The notes below the pieces were generated by a model. It made no database searches. It had not been told where the DNA came from and was given only the letters and a program-made list of their open reading frames with translations. A DNA stretch of 64,000 bases from Brevibacillus composti (GTDB lineage: Bacteria > Bacillota > Bacilli > Brevibacillales > Brevibacillaceae): contig NZ_CP066308.1 of NCBI RefSeq assembly GCF_016406105.1, forward strand, positions 3,610,001-3,674,000. Direction: 5' to 3'. This document shows, one piece after another, positions 44,378 through 51,828 of the stretch. A program made the translations under genes and the position numbers. The number at the start of each line of letters is the position of its first letter. The first letter of the stretch is position 1.

Positions 44378-45205
44378 TCAGCTCGACTCCGCACGATACC
44401 GCGTCAACGGAGTCTCTTCCAGCCCTGAATAATTTTCTTGCGCAGGTACGCTCACGATCTCGTCCTCCGGGAAGCGATAGGCGGTCAAGAGCCCGCCGAA
44501 GACGCAGCCCTGGTCGATATTGAGCGTACCGTTTTTTCGCTCCGGTTGTGGACGAGGGTCATGTCCCCAGACGATCAGAGGCTCTGTCCGGGTCCGCTCT
44601 GCCGCCCAGTCCCTGCGGATCGGCCTGCCGTCCGCTGCGGTGCCCGCCACTTCGCCATAGCGGCAAAAGCTCTGGATCGACGGCGTTTCCTTGCCGATGT
44701 AATCGTCGCGGATGCCCGCATGCACGGCGACTGCGGCGAGCTGGTCCCGGTAGTGGATCATCATGTGGGAAGGGGAGGTAAACAGCAGCCTCCTGCTCTG
44801 GTCCTTCAACTGTTTGACCCGTCTGGTTCCGTTCTCCTGCTCGAACTTTTGAAATTCCACTGCCACCTTTTCATCCCCATGCCCGAGCATAACCGGGCGT
44901 CCGTCCAGCCAGCGCGCGATTTTCCAGCCGTGGTTGCTGTCTACCATCTCTGCCAAACCGGCCGCCACGTGACGCACGAAAAATTGCAGCATCCGGATCG
45001 AATCGGGACCACGGCTCGTTATGTCTCCGAGGGAAAGGAGCTTTCGGCCCGCAGGATGACGGTACGTGCCATCATGGCACCGCACATACCCCAGGCGCTG
45101 CAAGAGTTCCAAAAACTCGCCATAGCAGGCGTGCACATCGCCTACGATATCGACACCCTGATCACCGTTCATGATCTTGGCGCGTGTACGCGGTTTATGC
45201 CTCAT
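44378..45205 (-). CDS. Metallophosphoesterase, PrpE/ApaH-like
   Basis: This 275-residue phosphatase has metal motifs VDIVGDVHACYGE, LLSLGDITSRGPDS, a modified third motif VDSNHGWK (normally GNH[E/D]), VHAGI and a final IVWGHDP. This order is that of the PPP-like bis(5'-nucleosyl)tetraphosphatases (PrpE, ApaH). GDITSRG instead of GDxxDRG suggests altered chemistry or substrate. AAAGGAG lies 8 bases before the ATG at 45205; the longer frame begins with GTG at 45214. Its stop is 2 bases from the convergent holin gene stop. Confidence 0.8.
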   Translation of the reverse strand: MRHKPRTRAKIMNGDQGVDIVGDVHACYGEFLELLQRLGYVRCHDGTYRHPAGRKLLSLGDITSRGPDSIRMLQFFVRHVAAGLAEMVDSNHGWKIARWLDGRPVMLGHGDEKVAVEFQKFEQENGTRRVKQLKDQSRRLLFTSPSHMMIHYRDQLAAVAVHAGIRDDYIGKETPSIQSFCRYGEVAGTAADGRPIRRDWAAERTRTEPLIVWGHDPRPQPERKNGTLNIDQGCVFGGLLTAYRFPEDEIVSVPAQENYSGLEETPLTRYRAESS

Positions 45206-45257
45206 TGCCCGCACTCCTTTCCGCTTTTTCCTACTTTCTATTTTTACCAGCTTCTCA

Positions 45258-45285
45258 CAAAAAAACCCACCCCTCCGGGTGAGTC
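45258..45285 (-). terminator. Terminator of the lia operon
   Basis: CACCC pairs with GGGTG in a short stem followed by TTTTTTT on the minus strand, directly after the liaR stop. Confidence 0.75.
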
Positions 45286-45291
45286 TATCTG

Positions 45292-45921
45292 CTAATCCAG
45301 ATTGTGCGTATGCACGTAAATGGCCGCCTGCGTTCTGTCCTCTACCCCCAGCTTGGCCAGGATATTGCTCACATGCGTTTTGACGGTCTTGATGCCGATG
45401 ATCAGCTCGTCGGCGATTTCCTGGTTGGACTTGCCTTGGCCGATCAGCTTCAATACCTCCAGCTCCCGCGGCGTTAATTGCTCATGTGGCTGGGCCTCCT
45501 GTCCATGACGGAAACGGGCCATGATCTTGCCGGCGACACGGGACTCCAGAACCGGCTCCCCTGCTGCTGCCGAACGGATGGCACGGGCGATCTCGGAAGC
45601 GCGGGAGGTTTTGAGCAAATAGCTAAACGCTCCCGCTTCAATTACGGGATACACTTTTTCATCGTCAATAAAACTGGTGAGGACGATGACCTTGGATGAG
45701 AGGTTCTTGTCGCGGATACGCCTGGTCGCTTCGACGCCGCCGATTCCCTCCATCACGAGGTCCATCAGCACCACGTCCGGCTTCAGCTCCTCGGCCAGCT
45801 TCACGCCTTCCTCTCCGCTGGAGGCTTCCGCTACCACCTCAATATCGTCCTCGGTCGACAGATAGGCAGCCAGGCCCATCCGCACCATTTCATGATCATC
45901 CACCAGCAACACTCGTATCAT
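45292..45921 (-). CDS. liaR: Response regulator LiaR (NarL/LuxR family)
   Basis: This 209-residue regulator has a receiver domain (RVLLVDDHEMVRMGL acidic pocket; VVLMDLVMEGIGG with the phospho-acceptor Asp; IVLTSF; YLLKTSRASE with the conserved Lys) and a LuxR-type DNA-binding domain (LTPRELEVLKLIGQGKSNQEIADELIIGIKTVKTH). It partners LiaS and would activate the liaI promoter on cell-wall antibiotic stress. Its ATG overlaps the LiaS stop by 4 bases. Confidence 0.93.
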   Translation of the reverse strand: MIRVLLVDDHEMVRMGLAAYLSTEDDIEVVAEASSGEEGVKLAEELKPDVVLMDLVMEGIGGVEATRRIRDKNLSSKVIVLTSFIDDEKVYPVIEAGAFSYLLKTSRASEIARAIRSAAAGEPVLESRVAGKIMARFRHGQEAQPHEQLTPRELEVLKLIGQGKSNQEIADELIIGIKTVKTHVSNILAKLGVEDRTQAAIYVHTHNLD

Positions 45922-47051
45922 GTCCGCTCTCCCTCTTCCCTTTCTGTTTCCGTGTCCGTATCCAGCATGATCGGGACCCGCACCTCAATCTGCGTCCCTT
46001 TGCCCACAGCCGAATAGATATCAAAAGAGCCTCCCAGCTCCGCTACGCGCTCCCGCATGGTGCGAAGACCGTAGGACGTCAATTTCTCGCCGTCCGGGTC
46101 AAAGCCGACGCCGTCGTCCACGATCCGCATTCGGACTTGTCCCTGCAAAGTAAACAGTTTGACCTGGATCTGGCTTGCCCGCGCGTGGCGCAGCGTATTG
46201 GACAAGGATTCCTGCAAAATCCGAAACAGATGGTCTTCGATCCCGCTCGGCAGATTGCTCGTATCCTCGATCTCCCAGCTGATGTCCATCGCGTTTTTGC
46301 GGGTCAGCTCTTCCAGCAAGTCCTGGATCGCCTCTTTCAGCGTCTTGTTCTGCAAAGTGGCCGGTCTCAGGTGAAGCAAGAGCGCCCTCATCTCGGACTG
46401 GGCGGCAGCGGCCATCTCCTCGACCAGCTCGATTTGCTGGGCGGCCCGCTGCGGATTCTTTTCCACCAGCCGCTTCATCGCCGCCGTCGTCATCGCAATC
46501 GCGAACAATTGCTGGCTGACGGCATCGTGCAGCTCGCGGGCCAACCGCTGCCGCTCCTCTGTCACTGCGGTATGCTTCAATTGCTCCGCCAGTGCGGCGT
46601 TGTGGTTGGAGAGACGCTGCAGGGACGCCACCTGCTCCTCCCACTGGGCCGCCAATCGATTCAGCTGCCAGCCCAGCTCGCCGATCTCGTCTACGCCCAG
46701 CTCCGGGACGCGCGAAGACAGGATGCCCCGCCCCAGATGAGTGGCAGCCTCCCACAGCACATGCAGCCTTTTTTTGAGCAAATTGCCCCAGATATAGCCG
46801 GCGATCAGACCGATGACCCCCGCTACCAGCAGCGCAAGCAGAAAAAAGGAAATCAGCACCTTCCAATCCAGGGAAGCAGGCAAATGAATATGAAGATAGG
46901 CGGCGAGCCAGTCTGTAATGACAGGATCCTCCACCACCAGATGGTACACGCACAAACCCGATAACATCGCAGCTGTCACCGAGCCTACAGCCAGCAGCAA
47001 GCCGTAGCGTACATACTGCCATTGGATACTGGCCAATCGCTGTCGCGGCAT
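45918..47051 (-). CDS. liaS: Sensor histidine kinase LiaS
   Basis: This 377-residue intramembrane-sensing kinase has two membrane helices (YGLLLAVGSVTAAMLSGLCVY; VLISFFLLALLVAGVIGLIAGYI) with a short outer loop, HAMP, the HisKA_3 box EERQRLARELHDAVSQQLF with the phospho-His, and an ATPase domain (QESLSNTLRHARAS; IVDDGVGFDPDGEK; GLRTMRERV). The ATG at 47051 (MPRQRLASIQ) follows AGGGG; the longer frame extends back into liaF. Gene order and domain plan fit LiaS. Confidence 0.92.
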   Translation of the reverse strand: MPRQRLASIQWQYVRYGLLLAVGSVTAAMLSGLCVYHLVVEDPVITDWLAAYLHIHLPASLDWKVLISFFLLALLVAGVIGLIAGYIWGNLLKKRLHVLWEAATHLGRGILSSRVPELGVDEIGELGWQLNRLAAQWEEQVASLQRLSNHNAALAEQLKHTAVTEERQRLARELHDAVSQQLFAIAMTTAAMKRLVEKNPQRAAQQIELVEEMAAAAQSEMRALLLHLRPATLQNKTLKEAIQDLLEELTRKNAMDISWEIEDTSNLPSGIEDHLFRILQESLSNTLRHARASQIQVKLFTLQGQVRMRIVDDGVGFDPDGEKLTSYGLRTMRERVAELGGSFDIYSAVGKGTQIEVRVPIMLDTDTETEREEGERT

Positions 47052-47064
47052 TTTGTCCGTACCC

Positions 47065-47904
47065 CTAAATGTACTTGACTTTGATATCGCCGACGAGCAG
47101 CGATATCTGTACATGGATTTTTGGAGTTCCGTGTTCGTACTGTTCGGAGCGGACCATCACGCTGCGACTGATGCCCCCTTGCCGGTGCCCGAATACTTCC
47201 ACATCCCCTACGCTTACCTCAGCGGATACGGCGACGGGCATGTCTACCGGAACGTAAATCGTGACGTCCCCCACCCAACCGTCGATCACGAGAAACGCTT
47301 CGTCCTCGATCAGCATCGCCCGGGACAGGTCGATGACGACGCCGCCGATTCCGTGCCAGATATGCATTTGGCTCAGCTCAAACCGGCCGGACGTCAAATG
47401 AAAGTCGCCGATCAACGAGCTCCTCGTCTCTTTTGGCGACAAGATGCTGCCTGTGCCAAAGGCCGATGTCTTTTCCCGGCTGTGATCCGCCGAACCAAAG
47501 GACGCGCGTTGCTCCATTTTCTTTCGCCAGTGGCGCGGCTCACCCTCTGGGCGAGCGTGCGAAAATTCATCGTCATTCGGGAGGCCGGGCCGCTCGTCTT
47601 TTTCACCCGAGCGCCCACGCACCAGCCGGAAGCCGAAGTAGATGAACAAAATCGGAATGATCAGCTTAAACAGACTGACCTGCAGCCACATGTCCAGTGC
47701 AATCACCGTGCCGAGCGCAATCAGGAGGCCGCCCCGGAAACGCTTGTGATTTTCCCACAATCGCACGCCGAAATACACGAGCACCAACGGCCACAGATCA
47801 AACAGGCCAAATTGAATGAGATTCAAGCTGTCAAGGAAAAGGCCAATACCTGTCAAAATGATCAGGACACCAGCCGTCATTTTGTGCAAGCGGGACAATT
47901 TCAC
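47065..47904 (-). CDS. liaF: LiaF, negative regulator of LiaRS
   Basis: This 279-residue protein has four membrane helices in the first 90 residues (AGVLIILTGIGLFLDSLNL; LWPLVLVYFGVRLW; GGLLIALGTVIALDMWL; LIIPILFIYFGF), a charged linker and a C-terminal beta-helix-like domain (SSLIGDFHLTSGRFELSQMH; VVIDLSRAMLIEDEAFLVI; GWVGDVTIYVP). This is the LiaF/DUF2154 plan. LiaF keeps LiaS in phosphatase mode in unstressed Bacillus. It lies 13 bases upstream of liaS. Confidence 0.92.
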   Translation of the reverse strand: MKLSRLHKMTAGVLIILTGIGLFLDSLNLIQFGLFDLWPLVLVYFGVRLWENHKRFRGGLLIALGTVIALDMWLQVSLFKLIIPILFIYFGFRLVRGRSGEKDERPGLPNDDEFSHARPEGEPRHWRKKMEQRASFGSADHSREKTSAFGTGSILSPKETRSSLIGDFHLTSGRFELSQMHIWHGIGGVVIDLSRAMLIEDEAFLVIDGWVGDVTIYVPVDMPVAVSAEVSVGDVEVFGHRQGGISRSVMVRSEQYEHGTPKIHVQISLLVGDIKVKYI

Positions 47905-47919
47905 AAAGGGTCTCCTCTC

Positions 47920-48495
47920 CTACGCCCCATGCCGGCTTCCCGTACCGTCCGTGCGGCATGTATAAATAAAAGCTGGCGGAATATTCAACGGCGTAAATGT
48001 AATCTCTACCCGCTGAAACCGCTGTTGCAGCTCAGCTTTCAATTGCAGGGAATATTGAAACGTAATGAACAAACCACCCGGAACCAGTGCGGATTGCACC
48101 TGATCCAAGATGCCTGTGCGCAATTCTTCCGGGAAATTGGCAAACGGAAGTCCGGAGATGATGGCATTTGCCTTTCCGATCCCGGCATTCTCCCGATACT
48201 CATTTATTTTCAGGGCTTCATCCCAAATCGTCATATCCGGAAAACGGCGGATCAGCATATCGCGGAACAGCGGATCTCGTTCGACCGCCACATAGGTGGC
48301 ATCCGCCCGTTTCTTTTGCAGGATGCTCTGCGTAAAGACGCCGGTTCCCGGCCCGAGCTCGATGATCACATCGGACTGGTCCCAGTTGACGCTGCGGAGC
48401 ATCTGTTCACATAAAAAGCGCGAGCTCGGAATAATGCTCCCGACGCGCCCCGGTTCGGCAAAAAATCTTCGTAAAAAGACCATAAAGTCTGCCAA
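47920..48495 (-). CDS. SAM-dependent methyltransferase, phospholipid N-methyltransferase-like
   Basis: The protein has 191 residues. FLRRFFAEPGRVGSIIPSSR at the N-terminus is typical of PmtA-like and Erm/KsgA-related enzymes that act on membrane lipids. Motif I is IIELGPGTGVFTQSIL; VAVERDPLFRDML and ISGLPFANFP follow. The C-terminal QYSLQLKAELQQRF stretch is also PmtA-like. It sits between liaH and liaF, 15 bases before liaF, so it is probably part of the lia transcript. A role in envelope lipid modification under stress is inference. Confidence 0.75.
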   Translation of the reverse strand: MADFMVFLRRFFAEPGRVGSIIPSSRFLCEQMLRSVNWDQSDVIIELGPGTGVFTQSILQKKRADATYVAVERDPLFRDMLIRRFPDMTIWDEALKINEYRENAGIGKANAIISGLPFANFPEELRTGILDQVQSALVPGGLFITFQYSLQLKAELQQRFQRVEITFTPLNIPPAFIYTCRTDGTGSRHGA

Positions 48496-48514
48496 GGATA
48501 GAACCTCCTAGGGG

Positions 48515-48539
48515 AAAAGCAGCCTGTTACACAGGCTGC
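48515..48539 (-). terminator. Terminator or attenuator after liaH
   Basis: GCAGCCTG pairs perfectly with CAGGCTGC around a 5-base loop, followed by TTTT on the minus strand. It lies between liaH and the methyltransferase gene, so it could limit read-through from liaIH into the regulatory genes. Confidence 0.7.
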
Positions 48540-48557
48540 CTGGTTGCCACATTTATT

Positions 48558-49280
48558 CTACACAGAAGGTTTATCTTCCTGTTTTGGCGCTTCTGCTTTC
48601 ACTGGAGGTGCATCCTTTTTCTGTTGCAGGGAAGCTTTGATTTGCGCCAATTCTTCGTCCAGATCATTTTTTTCCAGCGCGTCGAGAGACTGTTCCAGGC
48701 CGGCAGTCGTTTGCCGCCATTGGCCGCTCAGATTGGCCTCTGCTTCCATCCGCAGGACTTTTTCCTCCATGCGCTGAAAGCCCTTGCCCGCTGTCTGGGT
48801 GCCGATGCCCACGATCGCATGGTTGACTTGCTTTTGCGTTTTGGCGACCTGTGCACGGGCCATCAGCGTGAACTTCTTCGCTCTCATCTTATAGAATTCT
48901 TCTTTCAGCTCAGCCAGCTTTTCACGCATCTGCTGGGCGGCCTCGGAAGCGGTCTGGTACAGTGTCTCATATTCCTGTGCGCGCAGCTCGTACTGCTTCT
49001 TGTCGGCCAGAGCGCGGCGGGCGAGCAGGTCCTCCCCTTCGACGAGGGCGAGCTTCACCTGACGATCGCGCTTCTCCGCGAGTGCCACGGCTTCCTCCCA
49101 TTGTTGGCGGAATTTTTTCTCCAAAGCAACCTGTTTGGCTACTGCCACCTCTACTTGACCAATCTCCACTTCCATATCTCTCATATACTGATTCAGCATG
49201 ACTACCGGATCTTCCATCGAATCCAGGACGTCATTCACCGATGCTACTGTCAAATCACGCAGTCTTTTAAAGATACCCAT
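48558..49280 (-). CDS. liaH: PspA/IM30 family protein LiaH
   Basis: This 240-residue coiled-coil protein starts MGIFKRLRDLTVASVNDVLD, the amphipathic membrane-binding helix, then EDPVVMLNQYMRDMEVEIGQ and long heptad helices to about residue 215; the C-terminus is Lys/Pro-rich (KDAPPVKAEAPKQ). It assembles into large rings that protect the membrane. ATAAGGAGG precedes the ATG at 49280. It follows the LiaI-like gene by about 76 bases. In Bacillus LiaH is the main output of the Lia response. Confidence 0.92.
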   Translation of the reverse strand: MGIFKRLRDLTVASVNDVLDSMEDPVVMLNQYMRDMEVEIGQVEVAVAKQVALEKKFRQQWEEAVALAEKRDRQVKLALVEGEDLLARRALADKKQYELRAQEYETLYQTASEAAQQMREKLAELKEEFYKMRAKKFTLMARAQVAKTQKQVNHAIVGIGTQTAGKGFQRMEEKVLRMEAEANLSGQWRQTTAGLEQSLDALEKNDLDEELAQIKASLQQKKDAPPVKAEAPKQEDKPSV

Positions 49281-49356
49281 TGTTAGGTTCCTCCTTATCA
49301 TATCACTTGCATTCTTGGTTACGCCAAGTTTTTTGGCGAAGGGTGCTGCTCGCGGA

Positions 49357-49767
49357 TCAATACGGCTGTTTCTGGGTAGTTTGGCGTTCCCACCGATCCA
49401 AAGCGTCTTCCTTTAATACCTGCTGCGCCCACTGTCTTTCCCATCGTGTCGGCATGTGTTCGTCTGACTTGTCTCGGCGGCGGATCAGGCGATAGCCCAG
49501 GTAAATCACTCCAATCGCGAGTATGACGTTGAACAGCAGATGCAGCTTGCCGATCATCATTAACAGCCCGAACAGAAAGACCAGTATCCCAAAGAAGCGG
49601 GAACCGGAACCTTTGATGACCTTGCGGGCTCCGTATAACATGATCAGCCCGGGGATCAGCACACCGAGGAAATGGCCGCCGTCGATGCCCAGAAGATCCA
49701 AAAGCACAAATCCTCCGGTCAACAGGAGAGCCAGTCCCAAGAGCACCTTGCCAGACCGCTCGTTCAT
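49357..49767 (-). CDS. LiaI-like membrane protein
   Basis: This 136-residue protein has four short membrane helices (VLLGLALLLTGGFVLLDLLGI; FLGVLIPGLIMLYGA; FFGILVFLFGLLMMIG; LLFNVILAIGVIYLGY) followed by a basic, Trp-containing cytoplasmic tail (RWERQWAQQVLKEDALDRW). It is larger than Bacillus LiaI and resembles the N-terminal half of LiaF (DUF5668-like). As the first gene before liaH it may be the LiaH membrane anchor. GGAGGGAAGG precedes the ATG at 49767. Confidence 0.75.
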   Translation of the reverse strand: MNERSGKVLLGLALLLTGGFVLLDLLGIDGGHFLGVLIPGLIMLYGARKVIKGSGSRFFGILVFLFGLLMMIGKLHLLFNVILAIGVIYLGYRLIRRRDKSDEHMPTRWERQWAQQVLKEDALDRWERQTTQKQPY

Positions 49768-49832
49768 ATCATTCCTTCCCTCCAATCGTCTTGATTGTTG
49801 TGTTGCGGGTATGGCGTGAACCTTATGACCTC

Positions 49833-49936
49833 ATTGTAGACGGAGAAGGTATTCGGGATAACGGGCGTGCGGTTGGTTTTCGTCTCCGTCCCGGGACGGA
49901 TGCCGTGTCCTTCCTCGACCGGACGGGCTTCCGTCC
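49833..49936 (-). promoter_or_regulatory. lia promoter with two palindromic candidate LiaR sites
   Basis: On the minus strand, TTATCC (49856-49861), 17 bases and TACAAT (49833-49838) form a promoter 66 bases before liaI. Upstream are a perfect 16-bp palindrome TCCGTCCCGGGACGGA (49885-49900) and a second inverted repeat GGACGG-GCTT-CCGTCC (49921-49936). Their spacing upstream of the -35 suits an activator such as LiaR. Confidence 0.6.
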
Positions 49937-50091
49937 CCCTTTGGACAAGCTGCGTAGACGAACATCCTCGTCGCGTTCGTTACAGCGTATGACAAAATTT
50001 TGTGACAAATTTGTGAACAAACAAGGCTAAAAAAAGGAAATACCGGCGTCATGGTGAACTATGTGGAGGTGCGTGTAAAAAAACATCGATA

Positions 50092-50222
50092 AATAGCCGA
50101 ATTCCGCTCGCGGAAACGGGGGACCCACTTTACTTTGGGGTGAATGGCTGCCATCTCGGGCAGTCTAGGGAAATCCTTTCAACCGAACCCTTCAGCTAAC
50201 CTCGTAGGCTCAGGAGAGGAGC
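50092..50222 (+). promoter_or_regulatory. Cyclic di-AMP riboswitch (ydaO-yuaA type)
   Basis: The conserved blocks are present in order: CGCGGAAACGGGGGACCCA, TTTGGGGTGAAT, CGGGCAGTCTAGGG, TTTCAACCGAACCCTTCAGC, TAACCTCGTAGGC, and GGAGAGGA before the start codon. This class usually switches cell-wall hydrolase and potassium-transport genes off when c-di-AMP is high. Confidence 0.9.
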
Positions 50223-50230
50223 AGTTTCTT

Positions 50231-50878
50231 TTGCGCAAGACGGTAGTTTCTTTATTGATTGCCGGATTGCTTGCAATGGGTACCGTCCCAGCACATGCTC
50301 AGGAGGGCCCCCCCCTGATGACTGTCGTCAAAGACCTTTACGGTGTCCCTTACAAGTCTTCCGGAACCACGAAAAAGGGTTTTGACTGCTCCGGTTTTAC
50401 ACGCTATGTATTTGAAGCGCTCGGTGTAGACTTGCCTCACAACTCCGCTTCCCAATACCAGGTAGGCCAGCCTGTAAGCCGCAAAGACTTGCAGCCGGGC
50501 GACCTCGTTTTCTTCAAGACGAACGGGCGAAGCATCTCGCATGTGGGCATCTACATCGGAAATGACACGTTTGTGCACTCGGAGTCTGGCAGGGGTGTCG
50601 TCAACACCAAGCTGAGCGACCCCTACTACTGGAGCAAGCGTTTTGTCGGAGCGAAGCGGATTTCATCCGTGCATCTCCAGGCAAATGCCATCCCGACAGC
50701 CGCTCCGGCCGCCAAGAAAGCGGTACAAGCAGCTTCCACACCTGAACAGCCCGTGCAGCAGGCACAGGCGGGAGCCGCTCAAGCAGAAGCGCCACAACCT
50801 GAGCAACAGACAGCGGTACCTGCCCAAGCAGCAGACGTACCCACTCCCGAACCGCAGGCAGATGCGCCTGTCAAGTAA
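50231..50878 (+). CDS. Secreted NlpC/P60 peptidoglycan hydrolase
   Basis: This 215-residue protein has a signal peptide (RKTVVSLLIAGLLAMGTVPAHAQ) and an NlpC/P60 cysteine peptidase domain: catalytic Cys in GFDCSGFTRYVFEALG, His in ISHVGIYIGNDTFVHS, and a third polar residue later. The last 60 residues are Pro/Ala/Gln-rich, likely a wall-spanning spacer. The start TTG at 50231 is set by AGGAG at 8 bases and gives a clean signal peptide; the ATG at 50144 lies within the riboswitch. It cleaves D-Glu-diaminopimelate-type stem peptides. Control is by the c-di-AMP riboswitch directly upstream. Confidence 0.92.
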   Translation: MRKTVVSLLIAGLLAMGTVPAHAQEGPPLMTVVKDLYGVPYKSSGTTKKGFDCSGFTRYVFEALGVDLPHNSASQYQVGQPVSRKDLQPGDLVFFKTNGRSISHVGIYIGNDTFVHSESGRGVVNTKLSDPYYWSKRFVGAKRISSVHLQANAIPTAAPAAKKAVQAASTPEQPVQQAQAGAAQAEAPQPEQQTAVPAQAADVPTPEPQADAPVK

Positions 50879-50896
50879 GATCCGTTACATGAATGA

Positions 50897-50925
50897 AGCC
50901 AGGGACATTAGGTCTCTGGCTTTTT
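50897..50925 (+). terminator. Terminator after the NlpC/P60 gene
   Basis: AGCCAG-GAC pairs with GTC-CTGGCT, followed by TTTTTC. Confidence 0.8.
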
Positions 50926-51108
50926 CTGACGCAATTTAGTACCTGGTGTCAAGAGGAAGTGGTAGGCCCATTCGCCGCAAAGCGCCATTTTCCTGCAAGA
51001 TTACGAATGGAAAGAGTTGGATTCTATGCCCTTCGTCCGGCAAACCGTGATATGATTGGATAGAGATAAGAAACCTGCTGGAGATCTGAGATTACTGGGG
51101 GAATACCT

Positions 51109-51828
51109 GTGAAGGAACATGTTTTGCTTGTCGATGACAATCTTGAAATCATAGAGCTGCTGGAAGAGATTCTGGTCAATGAAGGCTATGAGGTGACCTC
51201 CTCGGAAAGCGGCGAACACGCACTGCAGCTGCTGAAGCAGGGCCTGAAGCCGAATCTGATATTGCTCGATATCATGATGCCCAATATGAGCGGCTACGAG
51301 CTCTGCTCGCAGATCCGCCGCGAATCCGACCTGCCGATCCTGTTCCTCAGCGCTAAGGGGAAAGCGGTGGACAAGGTCGTCGGGTTTGAGATCGGTGCCG
51401 ACGACTACATCACCAAGCCGTTTGACACGGAGGAGCTGCTTGCCCGCATCCGTGCGCATCTGCGCCGCTATGAGCGCATCCGCAAACATACGGAGGAACA
51501 TTCCGACAAGGAGACGTCCAATTCCGCCATTACCGTCCTGAAGTTCAAAGGGCTGGAAATTCACAAGGAAACCTACTCTGTCTATGTGAACGAAGAGAAA
51601 GTAGATCTGTCCACCAAGGAATTTCAACTGCTTACCTTTCTCGCGGAAAACGCCGGCATCGTCTTCACGCGCGAACAGATTTACGACCGCGTCTGGGGCT
51701 ATGGGTACGGCTCGCTCAATACGGTGACGGTACACATCAAGAACCTGCGGGAAAAGCTGGAGGGCGAGCGCCAATACATCAAAACGCAATGGGGGACGGG
51801 CTACGTATTCATCGGGGAGAAAGTGTAG
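51109..51828 (+). CDS. OmpR-family response regulator
   Basis: This 239-residue regulator has a receiver (VLLVDDNLEIIELLEEIL; LILLDIMMPNMSGYE with phospho-Asp; FLSAKGKAVDKVVG; YITKPFDTEELLARI) and a winged-helix effector (KEFQLLTFLAENAGIVFTRE; LNTVTVHIKNLREKL). It is VanR/YcbL-like. The start GTG at 51109 follows TGGGGGAAT. The stop abuts the kinase ATG, so the two are coupled. The signal and targets are unknown, but the surroundings are envelope genes. Confidence 0.9.
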   Translation: MKEHVLLVDDNLEIIELLEEILVNEGYEVTSSESGEHALQLLKQGLKPNLILLDIMMPNMSGYELCSQIRRESDLPILFLSAKGKAVDKVVGFEIGADDYITKPFDTEELLARIRAHLRRYERIRKHTEEHSDKETSNSAITVLKFKGLEIHKETYSVYVNEEKVDLSTKEFQLLTFLAENAGIVFTREQIYDRVWGYGYGSLNTVTVHIKNLREKLEGERQYIKTQWGTGYVFIGEKV

